DNA of 64,000 nucleotides from Narthecium ossifragum. Taxonomy: Eukaryota; Streptophyta; Magnoliopsida; Dioscoreales; Nartheciaceae. The position numbers and the translations under genes are program-made. The DNA lies in the NCBI GenBank assembly GCA_963920575.1, contig OY986965.1, forward strand, positions 6,465,134 to 6,529,133, given 5' to 3'. Of the stretch, positions 24,001 to 63,054 are shown one piece after another. Every line of letters begins with the position of its first letter. Positions within the stretch are counted from its first letter, which is position 1. The notes under the pieces are model-generated. The model saw nothing but the letters and a program-made list of their open reading frames with translations, ran no database searches and was not told the DNA's origin.

Positions 24001-27000
24001 GGAGGAAGGACCAAAAGAATGGGGAAGAATAGGTGGATAATAAGCTTAGAAATAAGAAGCACAAAATAAATAAACTTCCTGATGATAGAGTAATTGGGAA
24101 AAGTAGAGTAAGAGAATATGTGGATTGCCAATTTGGATGAGACAACCATGCATTGTGGGTACTCAGATATTCTTTAATAGCGGATGAGCGTCAAAGATGG
24201 AAAAGAAAGTAGGAGACCTACCTGCAAACTGGCACCGAAGATTTTCTCACAAGTCCTTTACCAAAGGTTAATAGGGATGTTGGCTTGAGTTTCAGAGCGC
24301 TGAGTCGGGCTCAGAACCAGAGTCTTACATGTCATCGAAACTTTTCTTGCCAGTTGCTTCCCTACAAGCCTTGTATGGAGCATGAAGAGGACATAAGTCG
24401 TCGGAATGGACCTCATGCCAAAAGATGTATTGTGCCAGTACTGTACCATCATGGTATGGTCCGGCATAGTACTGGCATGGTGTGTGCCGGTGGCCATGCA
24501 GCACACAAGGTCACCTGACACAATAATCATTGTTCACAAAAAATGTAAATATGTAGGTATTATCTTTGTTGAGCCTTTTGTTATTGAATTGTGTGTTAGT
24601 GTCGGCCTCATTTTCTTGGGATGGTTAATATGTCATACTGAATCTGAAATGTGAATTGGAATGAATGACTATAAATAGAGGCCTATGGCCCCATTCTAGC
24701 ACATTGAGCATACATTCTTCTTTGGAGTGAATTACAAATGTGATACTTTCTGACTTTTTGCTATGACATCTTTTTATTTGATTTATTGATAATTGTCAAT
24801 TTTAACATTTATAAATTGTAGAAATATCCTTGAATGGTTCCGCTTATTCTCTACTTGTTATTTAGTTCCTTGTATTAAGCAGAAATTGTTGTCGGTCGAC
24901 AAAACAGTGTATCCTGTATCCTTCGCTTAGACAGCTAACCTCTTGCTGGTAGTCTTCATTATATATTGGAACTTGAATTGGCCGGTTCTATAATCAAGAC
25001 TATTGAAGCTGAATGCTTTTTCTTTTTAAGAATTGGTAGTGAGAAAGATCCTGAGGCTTGCGCAAAATTTTTCTCTCAATTGAAGTACTAGTATCATGAA
25101 AGTGCTTACGGAGTAGTCATTGCGTTACTTTTGGACTTGAATGTTTCCTCCTAACTCATTCAGTGCATGCTCTGATCTGCCCTTTCGGCTTCTGACTAGG
25201 AAAATTTATTTGCAGTTCTTTCAGCAGCTGGTGGTATTAAGGTGGACCACCCCAACTTGAATAATGGTAATTGTCTTTTTTGGGTATATATGCTTTTATA
25301 TATCCACCTTATCATTGCTTACTCAACCCAGATCACAGGACCCTGATAACTTCACGAGCCACGTGTTTTTTGTCATGCTATTGTACTAACTTGTCATTTC
25401 TTACATGCAGGGAGTAAAAGTATTTTGAATTATAACAACAAGAAATCTATGAATCTAGCCTTGTGTCGGCATACTTATTGTGTAAATGCCTAATAGCTCA
25501 TTATTTCTCATTATGTCTCAGATGTGGTTATAGTAGTAGCTGTGGTAATATTAGTTGGTTTGTTCAGCATGCAACACTTTGGTACAGACAGAGTTGGATG
25601 GCTCTTTGCTCCTGTTGTCCTTATCTGGTTTCTATCAATTGGATCTATTGGCGCTCTGAATATTTGGAAATATGATAGGTCTGTCCTCAAGGCTTATTCT
25701 CCATTCTATATATATCGGTACTTAAGTCAAGGTCATGAAAGTTGGGCTTCTCTTGGGGGCATTATGCTTAGCATCACAGGTTATTTTTCCTTTTTTTTTT
25801 GTTTTATTGAATACCTTATGCATTATCACATTTTCCTTGACATTTGTATATTTAAGAGAGAACTTATGGGTCTGCTTGAACATTGCTTCACAGGAACGGA
25901 AGCATTATTTGCTGACCTATGCCACTTTCCAGTTTTGGCAATTCAGGTAATATGTGTCTTTATGTTTTGAAAATGATTCTTGATGTCTTAAGGGCCTTCT
26001 TAGTACTCACTTGGTACATTACCCTTATGCAAGATTGCTTTCGGTCTGATTGTATTCCCTTGCCTTCTTTTGGCCTACACTGGACAAGCAGCTTACATCC
26101 TAAAGAACCAAGGGACTGTGGAGGACAGTTTTTATCATTCGATTCCAGGTTAGTTCCGACTCTTCAAGCAGGAACGGTTCAATGTAAATAAATAGTTGAC
26201 ATATCTTTTACTGTAGATGGTGTATACTGGCCGATGTTTATCATTGCAACTCTGGCGGCTGTGATTGCTAGCCAAGCTACCATCTCTGCCACATTTTCGA
26301 TAATAAAGCAGGCACTTGCTCTTGGCTGCTTTCCAAGGGTTGATGTTGTTCATACATCAAAAAAGTTCCTTGGCCAAATATACATTCCAGATATTAATTG
26401 GGTACTCATGATCCTGTGTATAGCTGTTACAGCTGGATTCAAAAATCAAAGTCAGATTGGAAATGCATATGGTGAGTTCGTTTTACTTGTAAAATCCATA
26501 TTTCTACTTATTTTTTCCTTCTTTACTGTTCTCTGTTTATATGATCATTATAATGTGGTTTGTAGATATAAAATACATGGCAGTCAAGCTTGAAAGCTTG
26601 GATTTGAATATTTCTTATATGCTCATTATCGTAGTGATTATGATGTAAAATTGTTGCTAGGTTCTATAATGAATTGATCTCCCGTAAGCCTTGGTACGCA
26701 GTCTCTGTGCTGCTGTCACTACCGGAGGTGAATGGTACAATAGTGAACCCCCTCAATTTTCTGCATGCTATGATACCTAGGACAGTGAAACCTAGGAGAG
26801 ATTATAGGGTAACATGAGATGCAAAAATTGGCACAAGATATCCAAATTTTGAGCACAATTCATTATAAACTAGTTCATTTTGTTAGGAATATGCCTTGTG
26901 GATGAAAATAGAGGAAATTCAGTCTTTTCATGCTCATTCCAAGAGGAACTTATTTTCTTTTTTCCTTTAGCCATGTTTAATCTGTTTTTGCCTGTGCGTT

Positions 27001-28358
27001 CCCAAATATCTAACTAGACAGGAATGCAAAAGGTAGGTACACTCTGCTTTTAGTGCAAATAGATTTTGATTACTGAAGATTCACAAAACTTTCTGATTCC
27101 GTTTTCGGTACGTGACAATCTTGTTTAAAGAAAAATTTGGTACATTTCATAGTATCATTATGTATGTACATTTGTAAGACATGTAAAATTGACCTCAGCA
27201 CCTCATATCACTTTCTGATGGTTGGCTTTGTGCTATTTCAGTTGATCTAAAAGCATCTGACACAGAAGATTACCATTTACTTTCTATTTGAATGCCTTTC
27301 AATTTTGAACAGGAACCGCTGTCGTGGTAGTTATGCTGGTGACAACTTTCCTCATGATCCCGATAATGCTCCTTGTATGGCGGAGCCACTGGTTACTAGT
27401 CGCAATCTTCACTGCTTTGTCATTACTAGTTGAGCTCACATATTTCTCTGCCGTGCTCTTAAAGATTGACCAGGGGGGCTGGGTGCCTCTTGTCATTGCC
27501 GCAGCCTTTCTTGTCATCATGTTAGTGTGGCACTATGTTACTGTCAAGCGCTATGAGTTTGAGATGCACAGCAAGGTTTCATTGGCTTGGATCCTTGGCC
27601 TTGGCCCCAGTCTAGGCCTTGTCCGCGTTCCTGGAATTGGTTTTGTGTACACCGAGTTGGCCAGTGGCGTCCCTCCCATCTTCTCTCATCTCATCACAAA
27701 CCTTCCTGCCATCCATTCTGTTGTCATCTTTGTATGTGTGAAGTATCTTCCGGTCTACACCGTCCCCATGGAAGAGCGGTTCTTGGTGAAAAGAATTGGA
27801 CCAAAGAACTTTCACATGTTCCGCTGTGTTGCACGGTATGGATACAAAGATGTTCACAGGAAAGATGATGACTTCGAGAAGATGCTCTTCGATAGCATCC
27901 ACCTTTTCGTCCGGCTGGAATCCATGATGGAAGGATACTCTGATTCAGAGGAGTACAGTATCTGCGGCGGACAGCTGACGCAGAAGTCTGTGAAAAATAT
28001 GCTTCTAGCTGACAATGGCGACACATTCTCCAGTGTAGAGTTGACTAACTTATCGTCTGGGGATTCGATTGTGCCTGCTCAGTCCCCAGCCCCAGGGAAC
28101 AGTCTTGTAGGATCTTCGGGGCAAACAAACCAGAGCACGGGGGATGAGGAAGAGTTCTTGATGGCATGCAAGGAGGCAGGGGTAGTGCACATTCTTGGTA
28201 ACACCATTGTGAGAGCTCGAAGAGATTCCGGATTTTTCAAGAAGATTGCTGTGGATTACATATATACATTTCTTACGAGAATCTGTAGTGAGAACAGTGT
28301 GATCTTCAATGTACCCCATGAAAGTCTGTTGAATGTGGGGCAGGTATTTTATGTCTAG
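21049..28358 (+). CDS. KT/HAK/KUP potassium transporter, clade III (KUP10/11-like)
   Basis: Nine coding exons: 21049-21168, 22102-22327, 23075-23320, 25216-25266, 25522-25779, 25894-25946, 26034-26148, 26217-26471, 27313-28358. All are GT-AG with consistent phases, giving 789 aa, close to Arabidopsis KUP10/11. It is a multi-pass plasma- or endomembrane K+ transporter (probably K+/H+ coupled in this family). The N-terminus has [12 protein letters not shown] and [11 protein letters not shown], as in this clade. The hallmark GDLGTSPLY is at 60-68, [10 protein letters not shown] lies in exon 3, [12 protein letters not shown] in exon 5, and QSQIGNAYG at the exon 8 end. The last exon holds the final membrane segments and the long cytosolic tail ending [12 protein letters not shown]. 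The ATG at 21049 is chosen because it is followed by the conserved N-terminus. An upstream in-frame extension starts only with TTG. Confidence 0.96.
21919..22017. repeat. CCGG/CATGG-rich dispersed repeat fragment in transporter intron 1
   Basis: It begins CATGGATTGTTGCGCCG and continues with tggc/gtgcc-rich sequence (gtactggtcattggcatg...). It matches the start pattern CATGGATTNCAGTGCCGG of the family whose best copy is at 35951-36706. It stops before the 3' end of intron 1 (21169-22101). Confidence 0.5.
23321..25215 (+). other. Intron 3 of the potassium transporter, with repeat pieces
   Basis: This is the largest intron of the gene at 1.9 kb. It includes a purine-rich block (23880-24080) and, at about 24420-24510, another stretch of the GTACTGG/CCGGCAT dispersed family (gtgccagtactg, tggtccggcatag, tgtgccggtggcc). 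No coding sequence. Confidence 0.7.
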
Positions 28359-28720
28359 GTTGTTTCACGAATTAAGGATCCCGAGTTCTTGCCTTCCTTC
28401 AAATGTGGTCTTTCTCCCTTACTATCTGTTTGTTTTCCATAGTATATCCAGCCTTAATATTGGTTTAGGCTAGCTCATGCGGTAGGCTTCAACCATTTAT
28501 ATTTATTGTTTCACTCTTGGAAGCTTAGTAATTCAGGATAATAATCTTTAAGCAGAAGCCGTGAGTGGATGTTACTTTGCAGGATAAAGCACTCATGTAA
28601 GCATTAGTTCTTTAGTTAACTTGAGAGTCAACAGAACAACATAACATCAGTAGACATAAACGAGATTCTTAATTAAGTAGATGAGCTTTAAGATTTGTTT
28701 GTCACCGTGGGAGAAAATCG

Positions 28721-28990
28721 GCTCTGATATCATGTTAAAATCACCCATTATCCCAAAAGCTGAAACTAGTTAGAGACATTCTAATTATTTTATAATAAAA
28801 TAAATAAACTTTTGGTCCTGGTTTAGGATGGTCAAATGCTTTAACGGCTATAAATGTCTTTAACAAGACTCGAATACAAGAACTACTTCACACAGGAGAT
28901 TTTCAATCAATATGTTAACTATCCAATATTTCACATAGGAGGTTTCAACAAAAGACATAGTAAAACTATTTTATAATACCTCACGCAGGA
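28721..28990 (-). mobile_element. LTR remnant with primer site, minus strand
   Basis: On the minus strand ...TTAACA is followed directly by TGATATCAGAGC (28721-28732), an initiator-Met primer site with one mismatch. This marks the junction of an LTR (from 28733 upward) with the internal region. The LTR-like part runs to about 28990, where the MITE begins. No internal coding domain is readable, so this may be a small TRIM-type element or a fragment. Confidence 0.5.
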
Positions 28991-29008
28991 GGTACTGCCT
29001 CACTCTTA

Positions 29009-29413
29009 GGGTCCGTTTGGGCGTGAGTTGTTACTATCCAAACGCAATTTTTTTTGGACTGAACACAGCCGTGTTCGCAAAAATCCCATTTGGGAATAAT
29101 AACAGACTGGTGGGGACCACGTCAAAACTGCGTCAGAGATGAAGCAGTTTATAGGTGCTTCCATTTGGCCGCACCTTGGATGCGGCGTAACAAACACAGA
29201 AACTAAATAACAAATTAATATTTTACACTGTACATTTGAAAATAAACGCACACCCAAACAACAAATTACATAAACACACTTTTCTACCACAGTTATTAAC
29301 GTGTCATACCAAACAGTTTTTAAGCCGTTACCGCACCGCACCTCACCACAGTTTACAAACACACCACACTTCACTACGGTCATAAAAAACACAACGCACA
29401 GCCAAACGGAGCC
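29009..29413. mobile_element. PIF/Harbinger-type (Tourist-like) MITE
   Basis: The termini are GGGTCCGTTTGG and, on the other strand, GGCTCCGTTTGG (from CCAAACGGAGCC at 29402-29413). The 3-bp flank TTA is present on both sides (29006-29008 and 29414-29416), as expected for PIF/Harbinger insertion. The 405-bp interior has no transposase. The minus-strand open frame across it is not a gene. Confidence 0.85.
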
Positions 29414-29826
29414 TTAGTATATGCCGTTAGCTTCCGTCTATAGGCGTTATCTTTGACCGCCTAATTATAGTCAACCTATGTCCAAATGACAAAGATGCCC
29501 TCTCTTTGTTTGTATAAAAATATATTTGAAAAGTAGTTTAAAATATAGTTTTATATGGAGGTGGTAATATTATAAAATAGTTTTAGTGTGTCATTTGTGT
29601 TTTTATAGGCTGTTTGTGTAATAACCATCTTAGCAAATGAGACGACATTCGAATGTCGACGGAACAAGAATAAAGAAAGCTATTTTTTGGAGTAAAATAC
29701 AAAAATGATCTTTCATATGTTATTCATAGTGGTCTATGACTTACAATATCGATTGTGTTAAAGAAGAGATATCAAATAGAGATTGTGAATTCGAACTTGA
29801 AGTATTCAGCCGAAACACATACATTA

Positions 29827-29938
29827 AGGGCCCGTTCAAGGGATGGGAGGGATGGGATCCGCGCATTTGGATCGGCGTCAGATCCCAGAAATCCGCGGGG
29901 CGGATTCCGGATTCGCCCCTTGGCCAAACAGGCCAAGA
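29827..29938. mobile_element. Small GGGCCCGTT-ended inverted repeat, possible MITE
   Basis: The left end reads gggcccgttcaaggg. The right end, on the other strand, reads ggcctgtttggccaagggg. The short, GC-rich, roughly 110-bp interval resembles a deleted MITE of the GGGCC(C/T)GTTTGG type. No clean target duplication is found. Confidence 0.4.
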
Positions 29939-31190
29939 TGCATGCTTCATGAAAGCCATTTTGGAATGAGTAATATTTTAGTTCAAGAAAATCTGATGAA
30001 GGGAAGGATATATTCTAGGATAGTTAATTTATATAAATATAGTGTTGTGGACTAAAATATGCGCACAAAGATTCGTATAATGTGTACATTGAAAAGCATG
30101 ATCAAAGATCCAAGTTGTATGTATAGTGACATATAAGGGTTTTTTTTTGAATAAGTTAGCAAACAAAAAAAAGGCTATGAGCGAGATACAAGAAAACTAA
30201 TAGAAACAAAAAACAAACAGCCAAGAGAAAGGGAAATCCTGAGGAAGCTTAGATCCAGGAGCAAAGACTCAAGAACGAGACCACTGATGCACTCTTCTAA
30301 GCTGTGCCAGAACATCCACATGCCCAATTAGGTTTCGATGCACAGATATGAAGATCCAGACCTTAAAACACGCTGCAATTGAGGACACCTTCTGCATAAA
30401 CTCAAGCCAACTCAACAAGCCGAGGCTCTCTTTTATACGGTAAAAAAACATAACAAGTAGTTACTAATTCATTGATAGTGATAGAACTAAAAAAGAAGGG
30501 TAGTATAGTATAGCCCCTTGAAAGCATATTAAATTTTTACAAGTGGAAGGAAGGAGCTGTTTGGAGGAAGGAGTAGAAGAAGAAAGAAGGAGAAAAGTAA
30601 GAGTAAGAGAAAGGTACGGTGAAATGAACCTTTTGAAAAACCATCTCCTAGTATCTACAATTTCAAAATCTGCACCCGGTTAAGAAAACCTACACTTGCA
30701 TCTTCCGTTAGTCAAACGATGTTACTTTCACAAAAAAATGTCTAAAATAGAGTCATTTTATCAGAATCTGATTCATAATGCCAGTGTCTGTTCAATAAGA
30801 TTTTGTAATGGTAAATGATACAACCCTTCCCCTATTCTACCTATCAAGTCGATGCCTTAGGCCTTAGCTCTTTCATCATGATCATGATCAAGCTCTTTCA
30901 CAGGCATTACAGATCGGATCCAATAAACTAAGAACAACTTGACCCTTGTCAGCCAAACTAATGCGGGGTTGACTAATTATAAGACATGTGGGTTGACTAC
31001 AAACAAATGTATAATGTTACGGGAATACAATTATTGAAAATATCGATAATTTTTCACAATACAAAAAAAAAGGGCTAACAAAGACCATGGAGTGAGGAGG
31101 ATAACTTGTGAAAATGTCAAAAGATTAGAGGGGGTAAATGGAAAGCCCTGAAAAAGGAAGAAGAGAACTCCAAAGACTACGCTGTTTGAA
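29939..31190. other. Intergenic, no gene seen
   Basis: AT-rich DNA between the potassium transporter and the CHD remodeler. Only short spurious open frames and A-rich runs are visible. Confidence 0.55.
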
Positions 31191-31205
31191 GATACGATGC
31201 CTCGA

Positions 31206-31238
31206 CCAGTCGACCTCGACCTCGACCTCGACCTCGAC
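31206..31238. repeat. (GACCTC)n hexanucleotide repeat
   Basis: Five to six units of gacctc with slight decay lie at the upstream edge of the GC-rich promoter block of the CHD gene. Open frames across it read Asp-Leu or Arg-Ser repeats and are artefacts. Confidence 0.8.
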
Positions 31239-31299
31239 GCATGCATTCGGGCTCGTCACGCTCCTCGACGACGACGACGACTAATACAACGAATTGGCC

Positions 31300-33016
31300 T
31301 CTTAAAACCCTGTCCCTTCCCCCCCACCCCCCCGGTTCCTCCACCCGCACGGCCCCTCCACGTGTCGCTCCTCCATTAGCCCCTCCCCCTGTCCTTGGGG
31401 GCGGGGCCCCGAGGGCAGGGGTGATGCCTTTGCCATCCCCGCAGCGCACACGCGCAGCCCCGCTGCGCCAATGCCATGATAACCCTCCTCCCCACCCCCT
31501 CACAACTACCTCACCCACCCTCCGGCCGCCGCCACGCGCGATCCCCAGCTCGGAGGAGAGAAGAGGCGGAGATCGGTTTCGGGGATGGCGGGAGACCGAC
31601 CGGCGTGAAGGTGGATTGAGCCGGGTGGCGTTCTGGGGCTGGAAAAGGGTTGGGATTGGAGGTAAAGGGCTGCGTTTCTTGATCTCGTTTTTTAGGGGTT
31701 CTGGGGATGCTTGGTTGTTGATCTTGTAATGATCGTCGGATTTGGTTTCGAATCCGTCGGCCGGTGCGGGGGTTGAGAAATTTGTGTGCTGGTTGAGGGA
31801 ATTCTTTTGGTTTGGGGGTTCCCCGTTGGATGCCTTTCGGTGATTACCGTCTTGGTGGGATTCTTGTCGTCGATTTGCCTGCAAAAGCTCTTTAGCTACT
31901 GGATTTGGTCGTCTTCGGTGTGTTTTTTGTTGCCATTTAGCCCTATTCGGAGTTTTGCTTCTTTACTTCTTCACGGGATGGCTTTGGATAAACGGGGCAA
32001 TTGAGTTAAGACTATCGTTGCTGGAGGTGTTAAAAAGAACGGATTTTTTTGCTTTCGCTAGCGGGATAGTTTAGCTTGAGTTGAACCTGGCTTCCGTTTG
32101 GTTAATTGCTTTCCAACTGTTCTCAGAACGTTCTTGTTTCACCCAGACACAAATCTCCATTGTTCTTCCTAGAGACTCACTTCACCTGGGAACAATTAAA
32201 TGGGCAACCTGAAGTGAATTTTGCATGCTAAAACTTGGCTCTGGATAGGTCAAGTAAAGTTCTGGGAGGCAGGCTGCTGAGAGATGGTAAAGAGAAGGCA
32301 AGAGTCTGTTTAGTGAGTAGTTGTTGGACTGGTGATGTTGGCAGAGTGTCTCCTAGTTCTGAGCTGTTTATATGCTTGCCCAAGATCACTGCGATCGAGT
32401 TTAGCAGGCGAATGCTGGTTTTGAATTTTTTTAACTTCAGTTTTGTAGGGCAATGCAAGCGAAACAGCAGCTTATTTTATCCTTTTCAAGAGGCAAAAAA
32501 GTTGTTATGATGAATTACTGTATAAAATTGATACTCACACCTCAGTTTTTAAGTCAGTGCTAGGAAAGCTAATAGCTATCGCATGCACTGAACTAGTTCT
32601 ACTAAACGAGGGGTCCCATATTTCTCCTTTAGGGAGGAATTTACATTTTCAGTTTTCACCCTATCATCATCCGATTGATCGGGATTTATCCACCACCATG
32701 TACCAGATATGTTTCCTATTTTTTCATGATTATTGGCTTCTTCTGTTGTTCTTACCTTTTGTGAGGTATGATGCTCATTTGGTTTTTGTGTTTGCTTTAT
32801 TTGTAAGTTTCTAACCTTTTCTTTTTTATCTCTCGTAACACGGGTTGGTCCTCGGGTGACTGATCAAGGAGAGATTATGAAGAAAGTGTTGGTTTGAGTT
32901 TTAAATTGCATTCTACATTTCCCACTCTGTAACTTGATAACACAAATAACTCGGAGCCTCACCACTTTTTGGTGATTGTTTAATTTGACAGTGAAGATTG
33001 GACCACACATCCGAAG
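31300..33016 (+). promoter_or_regulatory. GC-rich promoter and 5' leader of the CHD remodeler gene
   Basis: A C-rich promoter-like block (31310-31550) carries a CACGTGTC G-box/ABRE-type motif at 31359-31366. Purine-rich sequence typical of a leader exon follows near 31545-31615. An acceptor (ttaatttgacag, ending 32991) lies 25 bp before the start codon, which implies at least one 5'-leader intron. The leader donor is probably near 31600 (gcgtgaaggtggat), but this is a guess. Confidence 0.5.
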
Positions 33017-59289
<26,273 letters not shown>

Positions 59290-60640
59290 TTTTTCTCTTT
59301 TTTTGCCCTTTTTCTCCTGTGCTTGAAAGCCAGGACCTCAAATATGCCATTTTTGGAAGCAGTTTAAAGGCAATTGTTATCGATGTGCAACTCTTTGTAA
59401 AGCTTCTAGAAGAGGAATATATAATATTGTTTCAACGTATTTCCCGTACCAAATTTTTGCCCCAGCTCTTTTCAGTCAAGAGCCTTGTCATTACTTCCAC
59501 ACAATATGAACACACATCATGAGTATCAGACTAACTTATGTCTTGCTACTTTTGCTCCCAACCTGCCACAAAAGGTTGATCACTTTGTCACAAACTAACT
59601 TTAAGAATATTTTCATCTTCATCTCGATACTTCCATTAAACCTTTATGTTGCTTTCTTTTCTGCCTATACAGGTCTATTGGATGACCTGGATGTGAACCC
59701 TGGAAGCCATCCAAGAAGCACAGGTTTATGAAAGCTTCGGTATGGCACTTTGGCCTTAATGTCTTGTACTGTTGTACCTTATGTCCTAAGAAGTGAAGAT
59801 AATATGCTCTGATACAGTACAGACTACAAACTGTTTAGGTTTAATTACCTCGTGTTTTTGGTTACTCTATCTGCATTTGGCAGTATCTTGGCATAGTATT
59901 TAGGTACAAATACGAACTAAATCTGTTCCTTCCACTTTTTGGTGGTAATTATGTATGTAGTGCTTTAAGAGCAATATTCACTTAAGACAGGTGAAATCAA
60001 CAATCAAGGTGATTCTATACAAGTAGCTTTGGGTTTTTTGAAAGTGATGACATTTGAACTTTGAGAACTTCATGAAACCAAAAACTATTCCATATATATA
60101 AGGAAACATGATGCTGTATCCCATGATACTTCTTCTATTGATTGTTTTGCCTACTCATCCTCTGACCATATTATAATTTTGATTCTGGGCTGTGGAGCTT
60201 GTGCTTGTTCCTTTTTATGGACATTAGTGTCTTCAAAGTGCGTTTATTACATGCTTAACCTTTATCAACTTGGAACAACTGCATAAAGTAGGGTTTCTAT
60301 CGAGAAAGTACTTAATTGAGCCACATACCTTATTTGCTTACTTCTGTGTTGTGGGGTGATTAATTGGCGCCCATATGACCTTTATAAAGAATGGCTATGA
60401 TTCAAGAATTGCTAATATTTCTAGAGTTGTCATATTTTCATCCATGCATAATAGCTTACTTTGTGTAGCATTAGGAAAAAATCTATGCAAGCGCGCTGTC
60501 AGGCACGCGCACACTTGGAGGCAGGCATGTACCCAAGTGCACCTTTGTTCCAATGGGAAGATACGTATCCATAAACAACTCTTTCCTGCTCTCTATGGGC
60601 ATAATTTTGAGGAATTGGTTTGTCCATTTACGCCGTCTAT
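59290..60640 (+). other. 3' untranslated and downstream region of the CHD gene
   Basis: It follows the TGA at 59287-59289. A good acceptor (ctgcctatacag, ending 59672) suggests a possible 3'-UTR intron. The donor is not identified. No further gene. Confidence 0.45.
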
Positions 60641-60649
60641 ATAATAAAT

Positions 60650-60860
60650 TCCTATGCCGTTGGCACACTCCGTGCCTGTCACTAGCATGGCCAGTGTGGG
60701 GACGCTTGTGGCGGTAAACACAGGGTGTGCCGAACGCTAGACATATTGTGACCATATCTTACTGGCCCAGTAAGTATAGGTTTGTGTGGATCATATCCTA
60801 CTAGCACGGTAAGTATTGATCTATGCCGACCATGTCGACCAATACAGAAATCCATCGTCG
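60650..60860. repeat. CCGTGCC/CATGGCC-rich dispersed repeat fragment
   Basis: cctatgccgttggcacac, ccgtgcctgtc and agcatggccagtgtg near 60650-60700, followed by a tail ending aaatccatcg (60848-60857), close to the AATCCATG end of the CCGG-rich family. Confidence 0.4.
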
Positions 60861-62379
60861 GTGTATTGGTTTCAACCTTCTTTCTAAAACTGTGGAAATC
60901 TCATCTGTTGTGATCTGTTTGCCCATGTTGATTATTTGCCAGATAGAGTTTTAACTATCATATATCTAATAACCATTACTGCGAATAAAGTTGACTTTCT
61001 TGTATGTGATATCTCCCTTCTATACTTTCTTTTCATGTTAAATTAATTAATCAATATGAGTGAGTAATGTATCAGACTTGTTTTTCTCTACAATTATCAT
61101 ATATACTCATCTTCAAATAGTTTTTAGGATTTCTAAAGCCAGGTCAGAATACTTGGTGTCCCAATGTTTATGGCTATTCGTATGCAAACATTTATTAGTG
61201 ATCCCTGCTATATTGATGGAGATTTATTCAGATCCCTATGAAGCCATAGTGAATAAAGGAAATTTGACAGGAATGTGATTTGAGCACGCGAAGAACAGAC
61301 CTTAAAGTTTGGATGTTTGTGGCTTGCTGGTCTCTGAATAGCATATGCACATCTGTTGACAGTTAATCAAGCAACAGATATCGCAAACTTTTTCAAATTA
61401 TGTGTTGCAGGATGATATTTCCAGCTTAAATATGATCCAATAAAATTGCGTTCTCTGGATTTGACTCTTGACTGGAATGAAGGGAAGAATATGATCATAA
61501 TGGCAAACATAGATAAGGGATTTTTACATATTCATCCCTCAAAAATTGCTTCGGGTCACATTTATCCCAACATTCTTCAAAACAAAAATATCATATGTAC
61601 TCCTGAAAGCATAAGCTATATTTCGTATATGCTCTTCTGCCTAACAACATTGGGTTTTCTCACGTTACTAGGGTTAGAAGCTAGTTCTCCATTGTGAAAA
61701 GTCTTAAATGTTCCTGCCATTTAACACGACTGTTTTCATTAGAAGCTATGTATTCTCGTGTTTCATAAAGTTAATGCCATGATTAAAGAGATTGTTGGAT
61801 AGCCTTTGAGTAAGCATTGAACTTGATTTAACTGGAGAAGCAGACATAGGAACAGTTTTCTATTTGGTTCGAGCTAGCGGTTGATAATAAATTATTGAAG
61901 GATAAGGGTATTATCATGAGAATCATTTAGGCCATTTCTTACTAACGGTGCCTTTGAAATTTTCTGGGAATGTGGCACATATGATGTATAATTTTCTACA
62001 TATGTTTTGAAGTACATGAAAAATGTAATGGTAACGGTGACATTAGACAACTTTTAAGGGGTGAATTTGTAAGTATTCGTCCTATTGAAATCAAAGTGGT
62101 GTTAGAACTAGAAACTTCCGTCTTCTTGTCTTTTTTTTTTTTTCTTGTTCGAGTAATGTGACGTTTCTTTGCACTCTTAACTAGAGTATACGCTTCTAAA
62201 ACAATCTGGACATCCAATTTGTATCTAGTATCGACCCGCTTTTTTACCTTTAAGTTTTAACCTTGCTTTTATATTGTAATTACACAAACAGTATGACATT
62301 GTGGACCATATGTTAAGTGCTGTCACGTGACTCATGACATGAGAAGTTTGTATTTTTTCTAAATATAGTTTTTGATGTG
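60861..62379. other. Intergenic, no gene seen
   Basis: AT-rich DNA with only short open frames. No element ends recognised. Confidence 0.55.
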
Positions 62380-62790
62380 GGATGATCTTCAAAAATCACC
62401 ACTGAAAAGTCATCCTCCGACCCTAGGAATCACCACCTAGGGGAACCTTGGGCATCACCACCCAAAGGAAAAGAAGCTCTCTTCAATTTTCATTCATCAT
62501 AGTTTTTTTTTTTTTAATGGGCATACAAATCCTTTATTTATAGCCTTTTCAAGGGGCTAATTATAATAGAAAATCTAAACAAACATCAACCCAAATTCAA
62601 ACAAATCAACCCAAATAAGAAACTAATCCTAAAAAATCAAATTAAATTAAAATCCTAACAAATCAAATCAAATTGAAATCCTAAGAAATCAAATCAAATT
62701 GAAATCCTAACAAATCAATCCAAATAAAAAACTAATATTAAGAAAGCAAATCAAATTTGAATTTCTTCTAGTTATGAAACTTGCTCTCGC
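62380..62790. repeat. LTR-like block with 26-bp tandem repeats
   Basis: gatgtgggatgatcttc (62374) begins a stretch with a TTTATTTATAG promoter-like phrase (near 62533). Then four to five imperfect copies of a roughly 26-bp unit (gaaatcctaacaaatcaaat...) follow at 62620-62760. It may be a solo LTR, but no paired end or target duplication could be confirmed. Confidence 0.35.
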
Positions 62791-63054
62791 GTCAGTTTTT
62801 TTTCCATACCATAATACTTATGTACTTATCTCCTGGATAGGATTCACCTACATGATTATGTGACAAAGTGTAGCGCTTGTGCGGTACTTTTTTTTCACAT
62901 ATCTGTAGTAAAACTATACATTTAGCATCTCTTCAAAAAAAAAATATATATATATATATAAATTTAGCTGCACAAGTTTATTGTGAAGATTCATTCATGA
63001 TTGAACTGTTGTAGTCCATGTGATTGTTAAGTGGAGCCTGTCATAATCCATCCG

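Noticed and set aside
29006..29392. 128-codon minus-strand open frame
   Set aside because: It lies almost exactly over the Harbinger-type MITE and reads through its terminal repeats.
31177..31884. 235-codon minus-strand open frame rich in Arg, Ser, Gly
   Set aside because: It is the GC-rich promoter/leader block of the CHD gene read backwards, including a GACCTC repeat; composition explains the open frame.
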